DNA of 64,000 nucleotides from assembly GCA_024036415.1 (NCBI GenBank), contig JAMWET010000160.1:156001-220000 (forward strand), read 5' to 3'. The stretch is from Prochilodus magdalenae. Taxonomy: Eukaryota; Chordata; Actinopteri; Characiformes; Prochilodontidae. Numbering within the stretch: position 1 is the stretch's first letter; every line of letters starts with the position of its first letter. The position numbers were made by a program, and so were the translations under genes. Positions 23,170-35,067 of the stretch are shown one piece after another. Below the pieces are notes generated by a model. The model did not search any database. It saw only the letters and a list, made by a program, of their open reading frames with translations, and was not told the origin of the DNA.

Positions 23170-23788
23170 CTACACTCATTTATTGTGAAGTGCTGCTGTT
23201 CTCCAGCAGCAGTTGGATGTGCAGATGTAGAGGTGGATGTAGAGTTTTGGGCTCAAGTCTGAGCCTAAAATGTGTTTTACAGAGAGCAGCATCCATCTAA
23301 TGTCTGTGTGCCTTTGTGCTGTTTAAAACCAGTATCACTTAATAAGCATGTGGTTACACTGCACAGCAGACCCTTCTTTCTGTTTGTGTGGGTGGGTAGA
23401 TTATTGGGTGGGGTGGGTGGGCTGGGGGGATTGGTTGGGGATGCCTTGTGCTTGTTTTCATTTCATTTGCAGGACAACATGTTCTTACCTTACAGGAATT
23501 CCAGCAGAAAACCTGCAATAACGGGACATAAATAAAAACGCTCCTGACTTAAAGGAGCGGTATGTAAGCTGTTGGTCTGTTGAATTAATGCTCCGTACAG
23601 TCCCTCCTTCTCCTTTTTCTTTCTTTACCAGTCTGAAGAATCTTTGCAGTCGTTTAACATCAACCTTGATCCCTTTACTCTCCAAGCTCATCTCCAGCAG
23701 TTGATAGCAGCACCAGTGTTAACTCTGTTTGCTGCTATTTTTGTCAGTTGTGGTCATTGTTTTTTTTTTTTTCTTGCTAAGAATGGAT
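23170..23788. other. Unique sequence with a G-rich stretch
   Basis: A G-rich stretch at 23388-23440 (GGGTGGGTAG, GGGTGGGGTG, GGGTGGG, GGGGGG) is a strong potential G-quadruplex. A short hairpin CGCTCCT/AGGAGCG lies at about 23539-23559, and a poly-T run at 23760-23772. No exon. Confidence 0.5.
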
Positions 23789-23870
23789 GTGCTGCTTCTT
23801 CATCCTCTTATCTGGGGACTAAAGGCAGACTTGAAGCTACTGTGACTCACTACTGCTTCTTCATGTACAA
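23789..23870. repeat. Fragment of a dispersed repeat (pair with 56803)
   Basis: It shares CTTCTTCATCCTCT, GGCAGACTTGA and a CTTC-TACAA ending with 56803-56884 in the same order and spacing. The family is unknown and non-coding. Confidence 0.65.
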
Positions 23871-23974
23871 TGTACCTGACACCTGCACATAAAAACACGT
23901 AGGGCAGCATATTACACATAGGTATGATATGGAACATATATCTGACCACATGTCCTGACATAGTATTTAAACAA

Positions 23975-23978
<4 letters not shown>

Positions 23979-24062
<84 letters not shown>

Positions 24063-24066
24063 TGTG
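23979..24066. repeat. Pure (GT)n microsatellite, about 40 units
   Basis: An uninterrupted GT array on the plus strand. Its purity suggests it is young and highly variable in length. Confidence 0.97.
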
Positions 24067-26024
24067 CGCAGTTGTTATGTGGTAGATAAATGGCACTCCA
24101 GAGGGCTGCAGCAGGGCCACTTGAGATTCAGCACAGGGGCATTAGACGCTCCCTCACCATGCTGCTCTCTGTAATGACAATATGCTTACCAGGGCACTGT
24201 GCAGACCACACAACGGTGTGCGTGAGTGTGTGTTTCAGGTTGTTGTTCAGTTTGTGGTTTGCATGTTCAGATGCTCCTCCCTGGGGGACCAGTGGGGGGC
24301 TGATTAGCGGCCTGAAATCTAAAGATGTTTACCAGCTTACTGTGTCCAGCTTAGCCCCAGTTTAGGCTGTGCTGACTCACTAAGCCAGCATGGATTTGCA
24401 TTACAGGTTATTAATTATGAGAGATGTTCGTAAGTGATTCATTATGTTTATATCTATTGCTTAATACTCAGTGATTAAGTGTAATCATGATGGATAAACA
24501 GCAGATGGATCACATGGACAGATGAACCGATGGCAGTCTGTGTGGACAGTTGGCTGAATATTTGGATGCATTGTCAGTTTAACTATAGCAGGTAGAAAAA
24601 TGGAGCTGGACAGGCAGACAGACAGATACATAAATACACGTGTACTGGTTTGCCTCTGCGGCGGTGCTGATGACACTCATTGCCCGCAGAGTGTCCATCA
24701 GCAGGCTCCTGTCTTCAATGTGGACTCCATTTCTATATTGACTTTAGGAAGTAGCCCTCCACATGCGCTTGGCAGGCTGCCACACACCCATGTGCACGGG
24801 CCTGTGTGCGTGTGGGTGGGTGGAGGATGAGGCTGTTTCACTCTGAGGGGAGCTTGAAGTAGTCGCTAATCCCTCTAAGCAAGCCGCTCGTACTTGAGGT
24901 CTAATCTGAGCTCATGCAGTGGAAGCCACACTTTTACGCCTGAGAAACTCAATCTACTGTGACATAACACTAGCACACATCCCGTTCCTGGGCACTGGAC
25001 CAGGAGCTGTTCCTCTTTCAGTTAGGCCCTGATCACTACCAGGTGATTAACAGCGTCAAAAGGGAAATTAAAGCCATTTATTTCTGTATGTATATGGTGT
25101 TTGCCATTATCACTCTTAGTTGACTGTTTCAGGTCAGCGCTGGAAGTATGTCGGCTTATTAATAAAGAACACCAATGCTCATTTTTCTACAGGGAGAAGC
25201 AAGTAGCACTCTTATCCATGGTAATGAGATTTTTCAGAGCATTTTTTTTTCTGTTCGTTATGAAATATTCACCCTGCTGTCCCTAAAAAACTACACAGTG
25301 GGCAAACATGGTTTGATATGACTGTGTTGATATAGCCCAGTCATGTACGGTATACGTTCAATTTCCATTCTACACTTTACGTGCAGTTAGCTACAGCTAA
25401 TATGCTAATGCACTGGAAATTGCATGGATTAATGACGAGCAAGCTGCCCAGAACATATCTGTTGATGCATTTTCATAATTGCACTAATAACTCTAAGCAG
25501 GGTCTTCCCTCCATCCTCTCTCGTGTCTCGTTCACGTTTGCTCAGTCTGCCTGTGCTCTCTGTGTGCTTACCTTCGATTTATCTGATTTGTGTGAAAGCG
25601 CAGCAGTAATAACAGGTGTAATTAATTTTAGAGGAAATGCTGCTGTCTGGTAACGGGCAGAGAGAAGTGGTTTAGTTTGTGGGTTATGGAGTTGTCATGT
25701 TAGCTCTGCTATCCTTTGTCTCTGCTGGTGCCTAGAGGGCCAATTAGAGCAGTTTCTAAATCCCTGATACTACTGTCCCAGCCTCGAGAGAGAAGGGGAG
25801 GAATGTTTAGATTACGCCAACTACTGTCATATGTGCAACGCATTGAGTCAGTACTGTATTTCCATTAGCCGTAAGCCTTTTCTCCTAAGTGCTTACCTGG
25901 AGGCGATTTTAGCAATAAGCTTAGATCATTGGTTCCAAATACTGGTGTTAGAGTGCTAATGTGTTCAGTCACTGTGTTTTGCTGCTCAGGGACTTCAGGG
26001 TAAATAAAAGCAGCCTTGTGCCAT
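24067..26024. other. Unique sequence, nothing recognised
   Basis: No exon, RNA gene or known repeat. It contains scattered TAAT cores but no dense cluster. Confidence 0.4.
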
Positions 26025-26060
26025 TCATAAATGCTTATGTAGGTTCATATCAGTTGACAT
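26025..26060. repeat. Fragment of a dispersed repeat (pair with 43575)
   Basis: TCATAAATGCTTATGTAGGT and the following CAGTTG match 43575-43609 (ATAAATGTTTATGCAGGT and CAGTTG). The family is not identified. Confidence 0.5.
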
Positions 26061-26479
26061 AAAGGCTTTAAGCAGGTGTTGTGCAGCCCTATGAACACTG
26101 CCCTCTGTAGGCACCAGTTCTACAAAGTGAAGAAAAGAGAAAAAACAAATAAGCCCTGAACATCAGCACATAGTTTTAATAATTGCAATTCCATCTACCT
26201 AAAAAGTGGTATATTGCAACCAGAAAGTTGCAACAACAGGTTTGGAATTCAGCTTGTAACCATCTGTCATATTTGACCACACCTTTTGTAATGCATTAAA
26301 TCATTACGCTTCTGTAACTGGCATAGTATTGTTAAAGGTCAGCAGCAGATTGGCTTTGCCGTTGTTGGTACATAGCAGCCACTATTAAACACAACTGTAC
26401 AAACTGCTGTTAGTTACAAATACAGAACTAATGCATATGTAAAGCAGGAGTATAAATACACTGCAGTCCCAGTCTGACA
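26061..26479. other. Unique sequence, nothing recognised
   Basis: No coding or repeat feature is recognised. Confidence 0.4.
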
Positions 26480-26770
26480 GGCATGTCCTGTGGCCGTTCC
26501 CGCCCGTATGGCCGGTGCCATGCTCAGGTAATTAGTGCTCATTTTGATTCAGAGTGTGTGGCACTAATTGTGCGGGCCTCTCCTGCCCCTCAGCCAGCCT
26601 CCAGTCTCTCACCCCTGCGCCTCAGGAGACCCGCTAAGCATTCAGCCCCTTTGTAGTGCTCACGACACTCTGGGCCCGGGTGGGGCGGCTGTGGCACTTT
26701 GGTTTTTGTATAGAGCAAGAGCGCCCTATTCAAACAGGCAGCAGTTGTTTTGTTTCAAAGCTCATTATTA
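26480..26770. promoter_or_regulatory. Candidate regulatory block with homeodomain dyad
   Basis: AATTAGTGC at 26530-26538 and its exact reverse complement GCACTAATT at 26561-26569 face each other across 22 bp. Both contain the TAATTA/ATTAG type core bound by homeodomain proteins. The surrounding GC-rich unique sequence has no gene-like frame. The function is inferred. Confidence 0.3.
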
Positions 26771-26781
26771 GCAGATGAGCC

Positions 26782-26787
26782 TGTGTT

Positions 26788-26826
<39 letters not shown>
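26782..26826. repeat. (GT)n(GA)n compound microsatellite
   Basis: A GT run joins directly to a GA run of about 13 units. Confidence 0.95.
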
Positions 26827-28079
26827 TCATCTGTACTTGAATAGTGTGAATATATTACCAGTACCAGATCACTGGTTATTGTAGTCAGGTACAGTGAAGC
26901 ACAGTAGATGACTGTAATACATACTACAACTAGCCACTGCCACTAATGTACATGTACTTGCCTTTTCTGATTATTCTTTTAGGTTGTTGCTCGTTTACAG
27001 TTGAGGAAGGAGTGATACGCCTTTGTTAACGTAAATCCACTCTGAGTCTGCTTCCTGTTTAACAAAGCTAGCTTTGTATGACCTCCTGTTAAAGAATGCA
27101 CAGGGCATCTTTCAGACAGGAGGTGGTTTAAAAGGACTGCTGTGGGGAGGATTTTGTATTTGTTGTGAGGTGATCAATGCAAAAGGAAGCTGATAGCTAA
27201 CGTGTCTGCTAGGAAGTTGATTGTGTTATTGCAGCCACATAACTGGAATACCAGAAATTGTCTTTAAGTCATATAAGCGTGAGAAAGAGAATACAGTACT
27301 CAGTGACAGAATTGACTCGTTAGATATCAAACAGGCTAAAGGTTAGCTACACATGCTACATTAGTCTCCAGGTGCTAAACGAAGATAGACTTGCTGTTTT
27401 CTCTTTGTTGTTTATAGGAGATGCATACTTGACTGTGTTTGCTGACCTATAGATCAGTACCCCGGCTAGCAGTCAGGGTTGGTTGACACCACAGGGATTT
27501 GTAATGGATGTATGATGTATGCATACTAGGATAATGAATTCTGTCAAACCCATGCAGCTGAAGGATATTATGCTGCACTATAGAATATTATCTAGCACTC
27601 CAAATAACATGTTGAACCGCAGGACCATATGTGCCCCTTCATTATCTTCCACTTTTGCTACAAAGAAAAATATTGAGATTCTCATTTGTATGTTAACTTT
27701 CATGTTCTGTGCGTATGGATAGCAGTTCCTTCACCAGCGCTGGACTCCTCCTTCCATTCTGTCTGGTCTGTGATGGATTGAGTTTGCATGCAGCCTGTCT
27801 CGGTCTGCTATCTGCATCCTTACCCATTGGGCCATCATCAGTCCAGGTCTGGCAGCTGGAGTCTGCCGGATTAGCCTCAAGACTTAGCACTCTCCCTGCT
27901 GTTTACTTAGCACAAAGGCTTCTCCTTCCTCTCTCTCTCGGTCCTGGCTCTCTGCTCCGTAAAGCTTGTGCATATTTAAGCACTCCACAGCAGAAGGTGT
28001 TCCGGCATCCCCTCATAGCCAGCAGCAGACCTTTGGAAGTGGCAACCAGTGTCAGAGCAGGCCGGGGTTAGGAACTGGG
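26827..28079. other. Unique sequence, nothing recognised
   Basis: The longest frame (27709-28071 +, 120 codons) is rich in Leu and Ser, matches no family I know and has no splice context. I do not call it a gene. Confidence 0.4.
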
Positions 28080-28680
28080 GGTTGGGGGTCAGGATCAGAT
28101 CCAGGAGGTCTCTAGGGGATTGAGGGGTGCTCTGGTGGGGTTTATGGGCTTTGCTGGCAGGGAGCGAGGATAGGAGGAGGGGGAAGATTCATATGGAGGA
28201 TTGTCAAACAAAAGCAATGAGATTACAGGCAGAAAGAAGGCCTTTAATATCAGCTCCCCGATATTGCCGGGGACCGCCACTGTGGCTAACTTAAAAATGT
28301 CAAACATGATTTAAAAGGTTATTACACTGCCTGGTGGGTGAAGAGAAGATTTGCTTTCTCGCCCTCTTCTTCTCCTCTCTCCTTTCGTATCTCTCCCTTT
28401 TCCTCTATCTCTCTTTCTCTCAGTCCCTGTTCCTTTCAATCTCTATTGGCCGTCAGTGTTTCATTATAAATCCCTCTATATAGAATCCGATTCGTTCTCT
28501 CCATCTGTTCTTATTTCTTGGAGCTGGTTCGTGAAACAAGCTTGCCCCGACAGAATTGGCACATAATATCTGGCCAATAGAGTTCTGAGAAAAATCGATA
28601 TCTCTACAGTTCTGAGGACCATGCTGCTTGCGATGGTATTGATGAGCTTATAAATTTTGGGCAAACCGAATCAGCCTGTC
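28080..28680. promoter_or_regulatory. Candidate conserved non-coding block
   Basis: It contains GTCAAACAAAAGCAATGAG (SOX/FOX-like, 28202), a near-palindrome around GATATTGCCGGGGACC, CATTATAAATCC (28460) and GAAAAATCGATATC (28588). No coding frame spans it. A CT-rich stretch at 28360-28425 interrupts it. The regulatory role is inference. Confidence 0.28.
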
Positions 28681-29199
28681 TATTGATCTTCATGTGTGGT
28701 CTTTTGAAGTGCAGGCTCAGGCTGTTTTGTAAGTTTGGCTGGTTTGATCAGACCATTGGAGGAGCTCCTGGTTATGACTGGGCTCTGTAACTGCCAGCGA
28801 TTTTCCTACATGCACAAGTCTGGCTCACTTTGATGCCTGCGGCCACTCTGTTAGATGCCATGTTCACGCATGTTCGTTCTGCTGTTCACTGGGGAGAGCA
28901 CACTGTTCAGCCTGGTCGCTGCATGTGCTAATTAGCACGGGAGCTCTGATGATCGTCTAAATTGTCGTTGCCAGTGGCTGTTTACAAAGTTGGTGCTAGC
29001 CGGTTGTCTTATGTCCTCTTTCTGAACACATTACTATCAACAGTGTCGGTTAGCAGTAAGCGATGGTGCTTTATCTTCGCTTTTGCTCTGGCTCTGGCAG
29101 GCGTTGGTTAACTTTCTTTCTGAGGTTTGAGGAAGTTTTCTTAGTGATTTGGAGGCATTTTCTGAACAATATGTGGCTAGCTTTCTAGGACAACAGCCT
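28681..29199. other. Unique sequence, nothing recognised
   Basis: GC-moderate unique sequence with no exon or repeat. Confidence 0.4.
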
Positions 29200-29800
29200 T
29201 AGCAGGCCTGGAATCAGATCCAGCAGAACGGATTAAAATCTTTTCGTAATTATAGGGGGAAAACAATAAATCTGCTCCAGGCTTTCCTTCCATCGCACTC
29301 TCATCTTCTCTTTATCTCAGGCTCTCTGCAGCCCTCCTGGCATCACACTGGCACATCTATCATCATTCCACCCCTGGACTCGCTGTTGCTAGCATGCATA
29401 ATCCAATGAGCGTCGGATTCCATTGCACCTGCTACCCCTTCTCCCATCCTTCAACCTCTCCATCACTCCTCCCCTCCTTCCACTTCTCCCCATCGTTCTG
29501 CTCCTCCAGGGAGGCTGAGAGAGGGTAGACCCCCTGCTCTCCCTCATCCTCTCTTTTTTCCCCCCCTCCAGAGTAGGGGGCCAATGGTGCCCGGGGCTCT
29601 ATGTGCCAGACCACAGGCAGGAGATTAATGGTGAAAGCGGGATAATTCTATAATCAGAGGCACATAAGCGAAGTGTGGCTGTGAGCTTGATTAGCCTGTC
29701 AGCTGCAGGGCCGCTAGCCAGCTGATGGGCGACCTGTTTAGACCGCCATTATCGCTGGTAGATTTGTTGCCCTCTGCTACAATGTTGGGCCACTGTACCT
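29200..29800. promoter_or_regulatory. Candidate conserved non-coding block
   Basis: Two AT-core-rich parts, 29220-29420 (CGTAATTATAGG, AACAATAAATC, GCATAATCCAATGAG) and 29620-29790 (GATAATTCTATAATCAG, GCTTGATTAGCC, CCATTATCGC), are separated by a C/T-rich run. No coding frame. The evidence is compositional only. Confidence 0.28.
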
Positions 29801-32665
29801 ACTCATTCTCTGAGCATCTGTTGTTTTTCTTAACTCCTCATTGTGTCTTTTCTTTATCTCCTTTTTTATTTGCCTCTCTTTTTTTCTGGAAGTAAGGGAT
29901 TAACAAACCATACTCCCTGCAAATTTGCATAGTGCAAATTTAATTCCAAATTGAATTACAGACGACCATACAGACAAAAGTTGGGTTAGTTGGGATTGAG
30001 TTGTGCAATATACTTGTCAATTAAAAGAACAGAATTTGCCAAACGGGGTTGGAAACCACATGACGGTCTATTTGAGATTACTTAGCTTGATCTAGTTTGG
30101 AGGAAGTGTGCGATGGTTTAGGCCCAATGCTAATTGGTGCATGATGCTAATTGGTGGCATATATGCCTCTATTACATCTTCGCACTTCTTTATCTCCTTG
30201 TCGTTCCTTGTCGTTTCTCTGAATCATTCTTTGTTTCACCCTCTTTTCTTTTTGTCACACATTTTCTCTCTCTCTCTTTCTCACTGTCTGCCCCACCCCT
30301 ACTGTGCCAGCCCGGTTCTCCCCCTACGCCCCTCTCCCCAGTCCTGGACAGATAAGCACCAGGCTGCTCCCTCATGGCACTGGCCCATGGATGCCCGATG
30401 GGTGCCAGCGGTGGTGCCAGGCTGCTATGAGCGTGGCTTTGTCTGGGCCTCGCACTCACACTGGGCACCACGGTGTGGGCTAATTACCTGTCATATGGCC
30501 CACTGAGAGGCTCCGAGATGGGCCTCTTTGTCCTCATGTGAGAACGCCACATGACCAAACCGTGATGGTCCTTTGTTTCAGGTTTCTCTTATAGAGCTCA
30601 CACTGCAGTGTTAGCCGTGTTGGACTCACGTCTCATGTGTTCAGTTTTCTTTCAGAAAATGGAATGAAAATGAAATGGAATAGCAACAGCTCAGTTTTGG
30701 GTTCAGTTCTTTAAACATCTGAACGGTCTGGGTGGTGGTGAGTACTGACGTTGCAACAGGGGGATAAAAGCTTGTGGGACTGTATTGCTATTTTTGTACC
30801 TCTAAGGCTGTCCCCTGCAGACAATAACGAGATAAACAGATTCGTTACAGTTGTTTAATTTTGTAAACCTAAATCAAGCATAGGTCTCATTTTCTGTTCC
30901 TCTCTTTAAACGTTTTTTAATAAATAAATAAAAGGAGAAACAGAACTGGATGAAGAGGCGGCTTGTGCAGGATTAAGTGGCAAGAGGGCAGGAAAGGGCA
31001 GCCTGCCGTGCTGGACACAGTGGAGCAGAGAGAGGGAAAGAGATTGGAGAAAAAAAAAGGAAACAAAAGAGTAACGGCGTGAGAGAGAGATGAAGGGTGA
31101 AGAGAGTGATAAAACTCTCTCGCCTGTTCTATGGCAGGCTGCCCACACAGTGTGTTAAGGCAGGGGTCAAAAGAGAAGGAAGAATAACAGAGCTTGGAGG
31201 CCAGCCAACTGGGTTTTCTGTAGTTGTCTCTCTTCTTTTCAGTGTTTTAGTCTTTCTTTGTCCCTTTCTTCCTTGCGTATATTTATTGCCAGTGCTGAGA
31301 TCTTTACCCCCAGAGTAATAGCAAATCTCCAGCAGCAAGTGCTCTGGGCGTATCTTCCTGAAACACTGGCAGTGATCACCGGTAATGTTTGCTGCTTTGT
31401 TTCATAGTCACTCTTTTTCCTGCAGGATCTTATCGCTGCTTTCAAGTCTCTAATAGTTTAACATTGTGTGTGTCAGATTCCCTGATATTATCAGACTGTC
31501 GGAGACATGAGTTAAGCCGTTCTCCTTCAGAAACATTCACCGACTCTGCGAAGGCTGTGGTATGTCCTGGCACAATATCATCTGGAGTGATAGTGATGTT
31601 GGTTCAGAGAGAGGACAGGCAGGCCAAGGCCAACGTTATGATAGTGGGAGATGGCCGCCTCCTGTCTTTTCCTCCGCCTCAGGCTAACAGACGTCCAGAA
31701 GGCCGAGGTGAAGCCAGGGTCTAGATTTGACAAGCGGCCCCAAACTGACACTCGCTCAGGAGTTAACAAGCTGCCTATAGACCCTGTCTGCCCCGTGGCC
31801 CTGAGGCCTGTCTGTTAGTCTGTGTGAAACAGCTGACACACTGAAAGCGCTGGAAAGCCCGTATAGGCTTCTTGAAAATCTGCAATGTGATTCCAAATGT
31901 TTGTGACACATCGCAAAACCCAGGCAGCTCAGCCATCAAAGCTTTTCACGTGCAGCAGGATTCTGCAAACGCCTTGTATTCAAGCAGCAGAGTTTAGAGA
32001 AAAGGGCGGAGTCTTGATTTTGAAAATACAGATTGGTGTGTTCCTCTTATGCTCACAGTTCGCTTATTTACTTCCTCACTGCAGGACCAAACACAAGTAC
32101 AACTGAATATCAGCACTGAAAGGTGGTATTTCATTTAGTTGTAGATACTTCAGGATGAAGCACCATCACATGGCAGTACCTACATAAATGGTGCCCAATG
32201 AGAGAAGTTCATCTTTATCACACCTACAAAGCCATGTTGCTTTGTAGACATCAGGCACTAACAAAACTATACACAGTAACCTAAGAAATCAAATAAGATT
32301 TTACAAAAGAATACATGACAAAACATATCAGGCTACTTTTGGATTATGAATTGTTATGTGTGATGGGTGCTTACAGCAGAAATATGCGACAACAGTATTT
32401 TTGTCCTGGGTTCCTCCTACAGTTGCTAAGCGTATTTCACTTTTACACCACTGTCATGAATAAAAATCATGCTTTAAGCCCCTAATGGACGACTGTACAC
32501 ATGCATTAACGCCTCCAGTTAAAAAGCTGAACGATACAGAATTCTGCTCCCCTTTGCATGCTCGTGCATCACACCGGCATATGCACACTGAAGACTATAC
32601 TCGTGATTTTGGTTTGTTTTAATGTGAAAACAATCACAAGTGTAAACTGGTAGCGCCCATATGTC
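29801..32665. other. Unique sequence, nothing firmly recognised
   Basis: No exon or mobile element. ATGCTAATTGGTG occurs twice 17 bp apart (30127-30139 and 30144-30156). A CT-rich run lies at about 30240-30285, and purine-rich sequence at about 31020-31115. Frames here show no domain. Confidence 0.4.
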
Positions 32666-32669
32666 TGTA

Positions 32670-33202
32670 CAGGGCTTGGACAATGAAACTGAAACACCTG
32701 GTTTTAGACCACAATCATTTATTAGTATGGTGTAGGGCCTCCTTTTGCGGCCAATACAGCGTCAGTTCATCTCGGGAATGACATATACTGCGTCCTGCAC
32801 AGTGGTCAGAGGGAGTTTAAGCCATTCTCCTTGCAGGATAGTGGCCAGGTCACTACGTGATGCTGGTGGAGGTTCGTCCTTCTTGGTGGTATGCTGACAT
32901 TACCCTGGATACCGTGGCTCTTGATACATCACAAAGACTTGCTGTCTTGGTCACAGATGCACCAGCAAGACGTGCACCAACACTTTGTCCTCTTTTGAAC
33001 TCTGGTATGTCACCCATAATGCTGTGTGCATTGCAGTATTTTGAGCAGAACTGTGCTCTTACCTGCTAACTGAACCTTCACACTCTGCTCTTACTGGTGC
33101 AATGTGCAATTAATGAAGATTGGCCACCAGGCTGGTCCAATTTAGCCATGAGACCTCCCACACTACAATGACAGGTGTTTCAGTTTCATTGTCCAACCCC
33201 TG
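32670..33202 (-). mobile_element. Tc1/mariner non-autonomous element, 533 bp
   Basis: A reverse-oriented copy of the 6044-6576 element with the same length and the same internal junction. Its right boundary in window coordinates, read on the minus strand, begins CAGGGGTTGGACAATGAAAC. TA duplications lie at 32668-32669 and 33203-33204. It lacks the catalytic core. Sharing length and junction with another copy shows amplification of an already deleted master element. Confidence 0.9.
32853..33017 (-). pseudogene. Tc1 transposase N-terminal fragment, 54 codons
   Basis: Equivalent to 6229-6393: it starts MGDIPEFKRG, includes the first helix-turn-helix with ATVSRVMSAYHQEG, and stops at the same codon. 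A few residues differ from the first copy (for example SVGA for TVGA). The remaining transposase is deleted. Confidence 0.8.
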
Positions 33203-33204
33203 TA

Positions 33205-34265
33205 TGTGTGTGTAAAGGAGAGTCTTCAGAAAGAACGAATTCAGCACATCACCAAAAGACCACAGCAGAAAGGAAAGGTAGCGTAGTAACACAGTGTTTT
33301 ATTACAGGAGCTTTTAATGCTTATTAGGAACGAGATTCACAAAGATTGACCCAACGTTTTGGAATGTTAGGAATGTATAATGTTGTTCCGCGGCTGCCTG
33401 AAACAGGACTGAGCTTAGTTGACTTATGGAACCCAGAGCAACTATGAATCTTAGAGACAGAACAAACGACACTGGCAGAGATATACACTGTGTGGTCAGT
33501 TTTTCATTGTGTCCCGTTATCTATGAGACTGTCTTGCGTCTTATTATATTTATTAGCTCCCTGCCATTATGCCAGTGTTGCTGTGTGACATGGTGGTGTG
33601 AAGTCGTAGGGTCCTTGTGAGAGGTCTTCTGCATTCTCCACCAAAGTTGCATGTCACTATAGCGGGTTTTTCAGGCCGGAGTGCCAATGACAGAGACACC
33701 AGTCTCCCTGTTATAGGCCAGTGTACCATCAGCATTCCTTGAAGCTGTTATATAAAGCTGTAATATTTAAATAGTGTTGCGTTGACACAGTTAAACCTAT
33801 CCAGAGTACAAAACAATCCATGCTTGCCTCAACATACCAGTAGCTACTGCTCTCCATCTCTCATATGCGGTAGGGTAGGTGCTAGTTCTAGTAGCATGGC
33901 CACTCTAGAAACATACACAAGCAGTTGGTCTGAATAGAAAGCCTTTTCTGCAGAAAAGAAAGAGAGACAGAAAAAGAACCCCTTTCCGACTGTGACTTGG
34001 TATATTAGAAGCTAGGCAGGGACCGCAGTGGACCGTTTATGTATGATTAGAGCAGTTTGGAGCAAATTATCCTGAGCAGTACACTGCTTGAAGTGGCTCA
34101 GTCAGCTCTCCCTAGAGGCAAGAGACGCTTGTCGCACGGCGCACTCATACACCTTTACACGCAAATATGCTCAAGTGAACATGCACCTGCTCGGTGATGT
34201 GATTGCATATTGCTTATGCACGCCTGTAGACGCCACAGCTCAACATCTGTTAACGTGTGTGCTGG

Positions 34266-34268
<3 letters not shown>
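33205..34268. other. Unique sequence, nothing recognised
   Basis: No exon, RNA or repeat before the CA array. Confidence 0.4.
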
Positions 34269-34310
<42 letters not shown>

Positions 34311-34326
34311 ACACACACACACACAC
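34269..34326. repeat. (CA)n microsatellite
   Basis: A CA array with a single TA interruption. Confidence 0.96.
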
Positions 34327-34493
34327 GTATTGGTATTACTGTTTATATTGAGCTTTCCCATTGACCCATGTTTTAATGTAGGTAAATACTGCTGTTCCTT
34401 CAGCTGACTGCCAAGCCTCAGCTACTAAAGCAAGGTGAAACTTTTCTATTATCTTTTGGGACGTTTGGCCCCCCCAGTGAGAGAGTGAAACAG

Positions 34494-34519
34494 AAACACA
34501 CACACACACACACACACAA
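34494..34519. repeat. Short (CA)n microsatellite
   Basis: About 13 CA units on the plus strand. Confidence 0.93.
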
Positions 34520-34860
34520 CATAATATATTCCCTTTCCCGAGTGGCTCATCAGGATTAGGCAAATGGTCTGGGAATAAAGGAAGTACGCTCTTTGATGGT
34601 CTTTTATATTTACACTGGAAGAGCATGGAAGCCAGCTGGAGGCTGTTAATGGAGGAGAGAGAAATGCTGCTATAGGAGAAGAAAAACTCCCTCTCCTTTC
34701 ACAATAAAGTCTGTCCTGAAACAGATGAAGTTTGTCTGGGCTGTAACAGAGACAAACGAGTAGTCACTGTTACGATGAAGCATAAAGGATGTGAAATAGA
34801 CCTGTCGTTATCCTGATTATTATCACCAAGCAGTTCAGTAGGCACACGTTCCTGTATTTA
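34520..34860. other. Unique sequence, nothing recognised
   Basis: No feature is seen between the CA array and the half foldback element. Confidence 0.4.
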
Positions 34861-35067
34861 CACTGACTGTCCATTTTATCAGCTCCACTTACCATATAGG
34901 AGCACTTTGTAGTTCTACAGTTACAGATTGGAGTCCATCGTTTGCTGGGCGTACTTTGTTGAGCTTCTTTCATCCTGTTCAATGGTCAGGACCCCCACAG
35001 GACCACCACAGAGCAGGCATTATTTAGGTGGTGGATCATTCTCAGCACTGCAGTGACACTGACGTGG
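34861..35067 (+). mobile_element. Half copy of the foldback element
   Basis: It matches the left arm of the 9704-10356 element throughout (TGTCCATTTTATCAGCTCCA at 34868, GGTGGTGGATCATTCTCAGC near 35028) and stops near 35067 before the palindrome centre. The second arm is absent, so it is a truncated copy. Confidence 0.75.

Noticed and set aside
27709..28071. 120-codon frame on the plus strand
   Set aside because: Leu/Ser-rich with no known motif, and no splice or promoter signal to support it.
32857..33069. 70-codon frame, also present antisense at 6177-6389
   Set aside because: It is the antisense of the Tc1 transposase fragment and is repeated only because the transposon is repeated.
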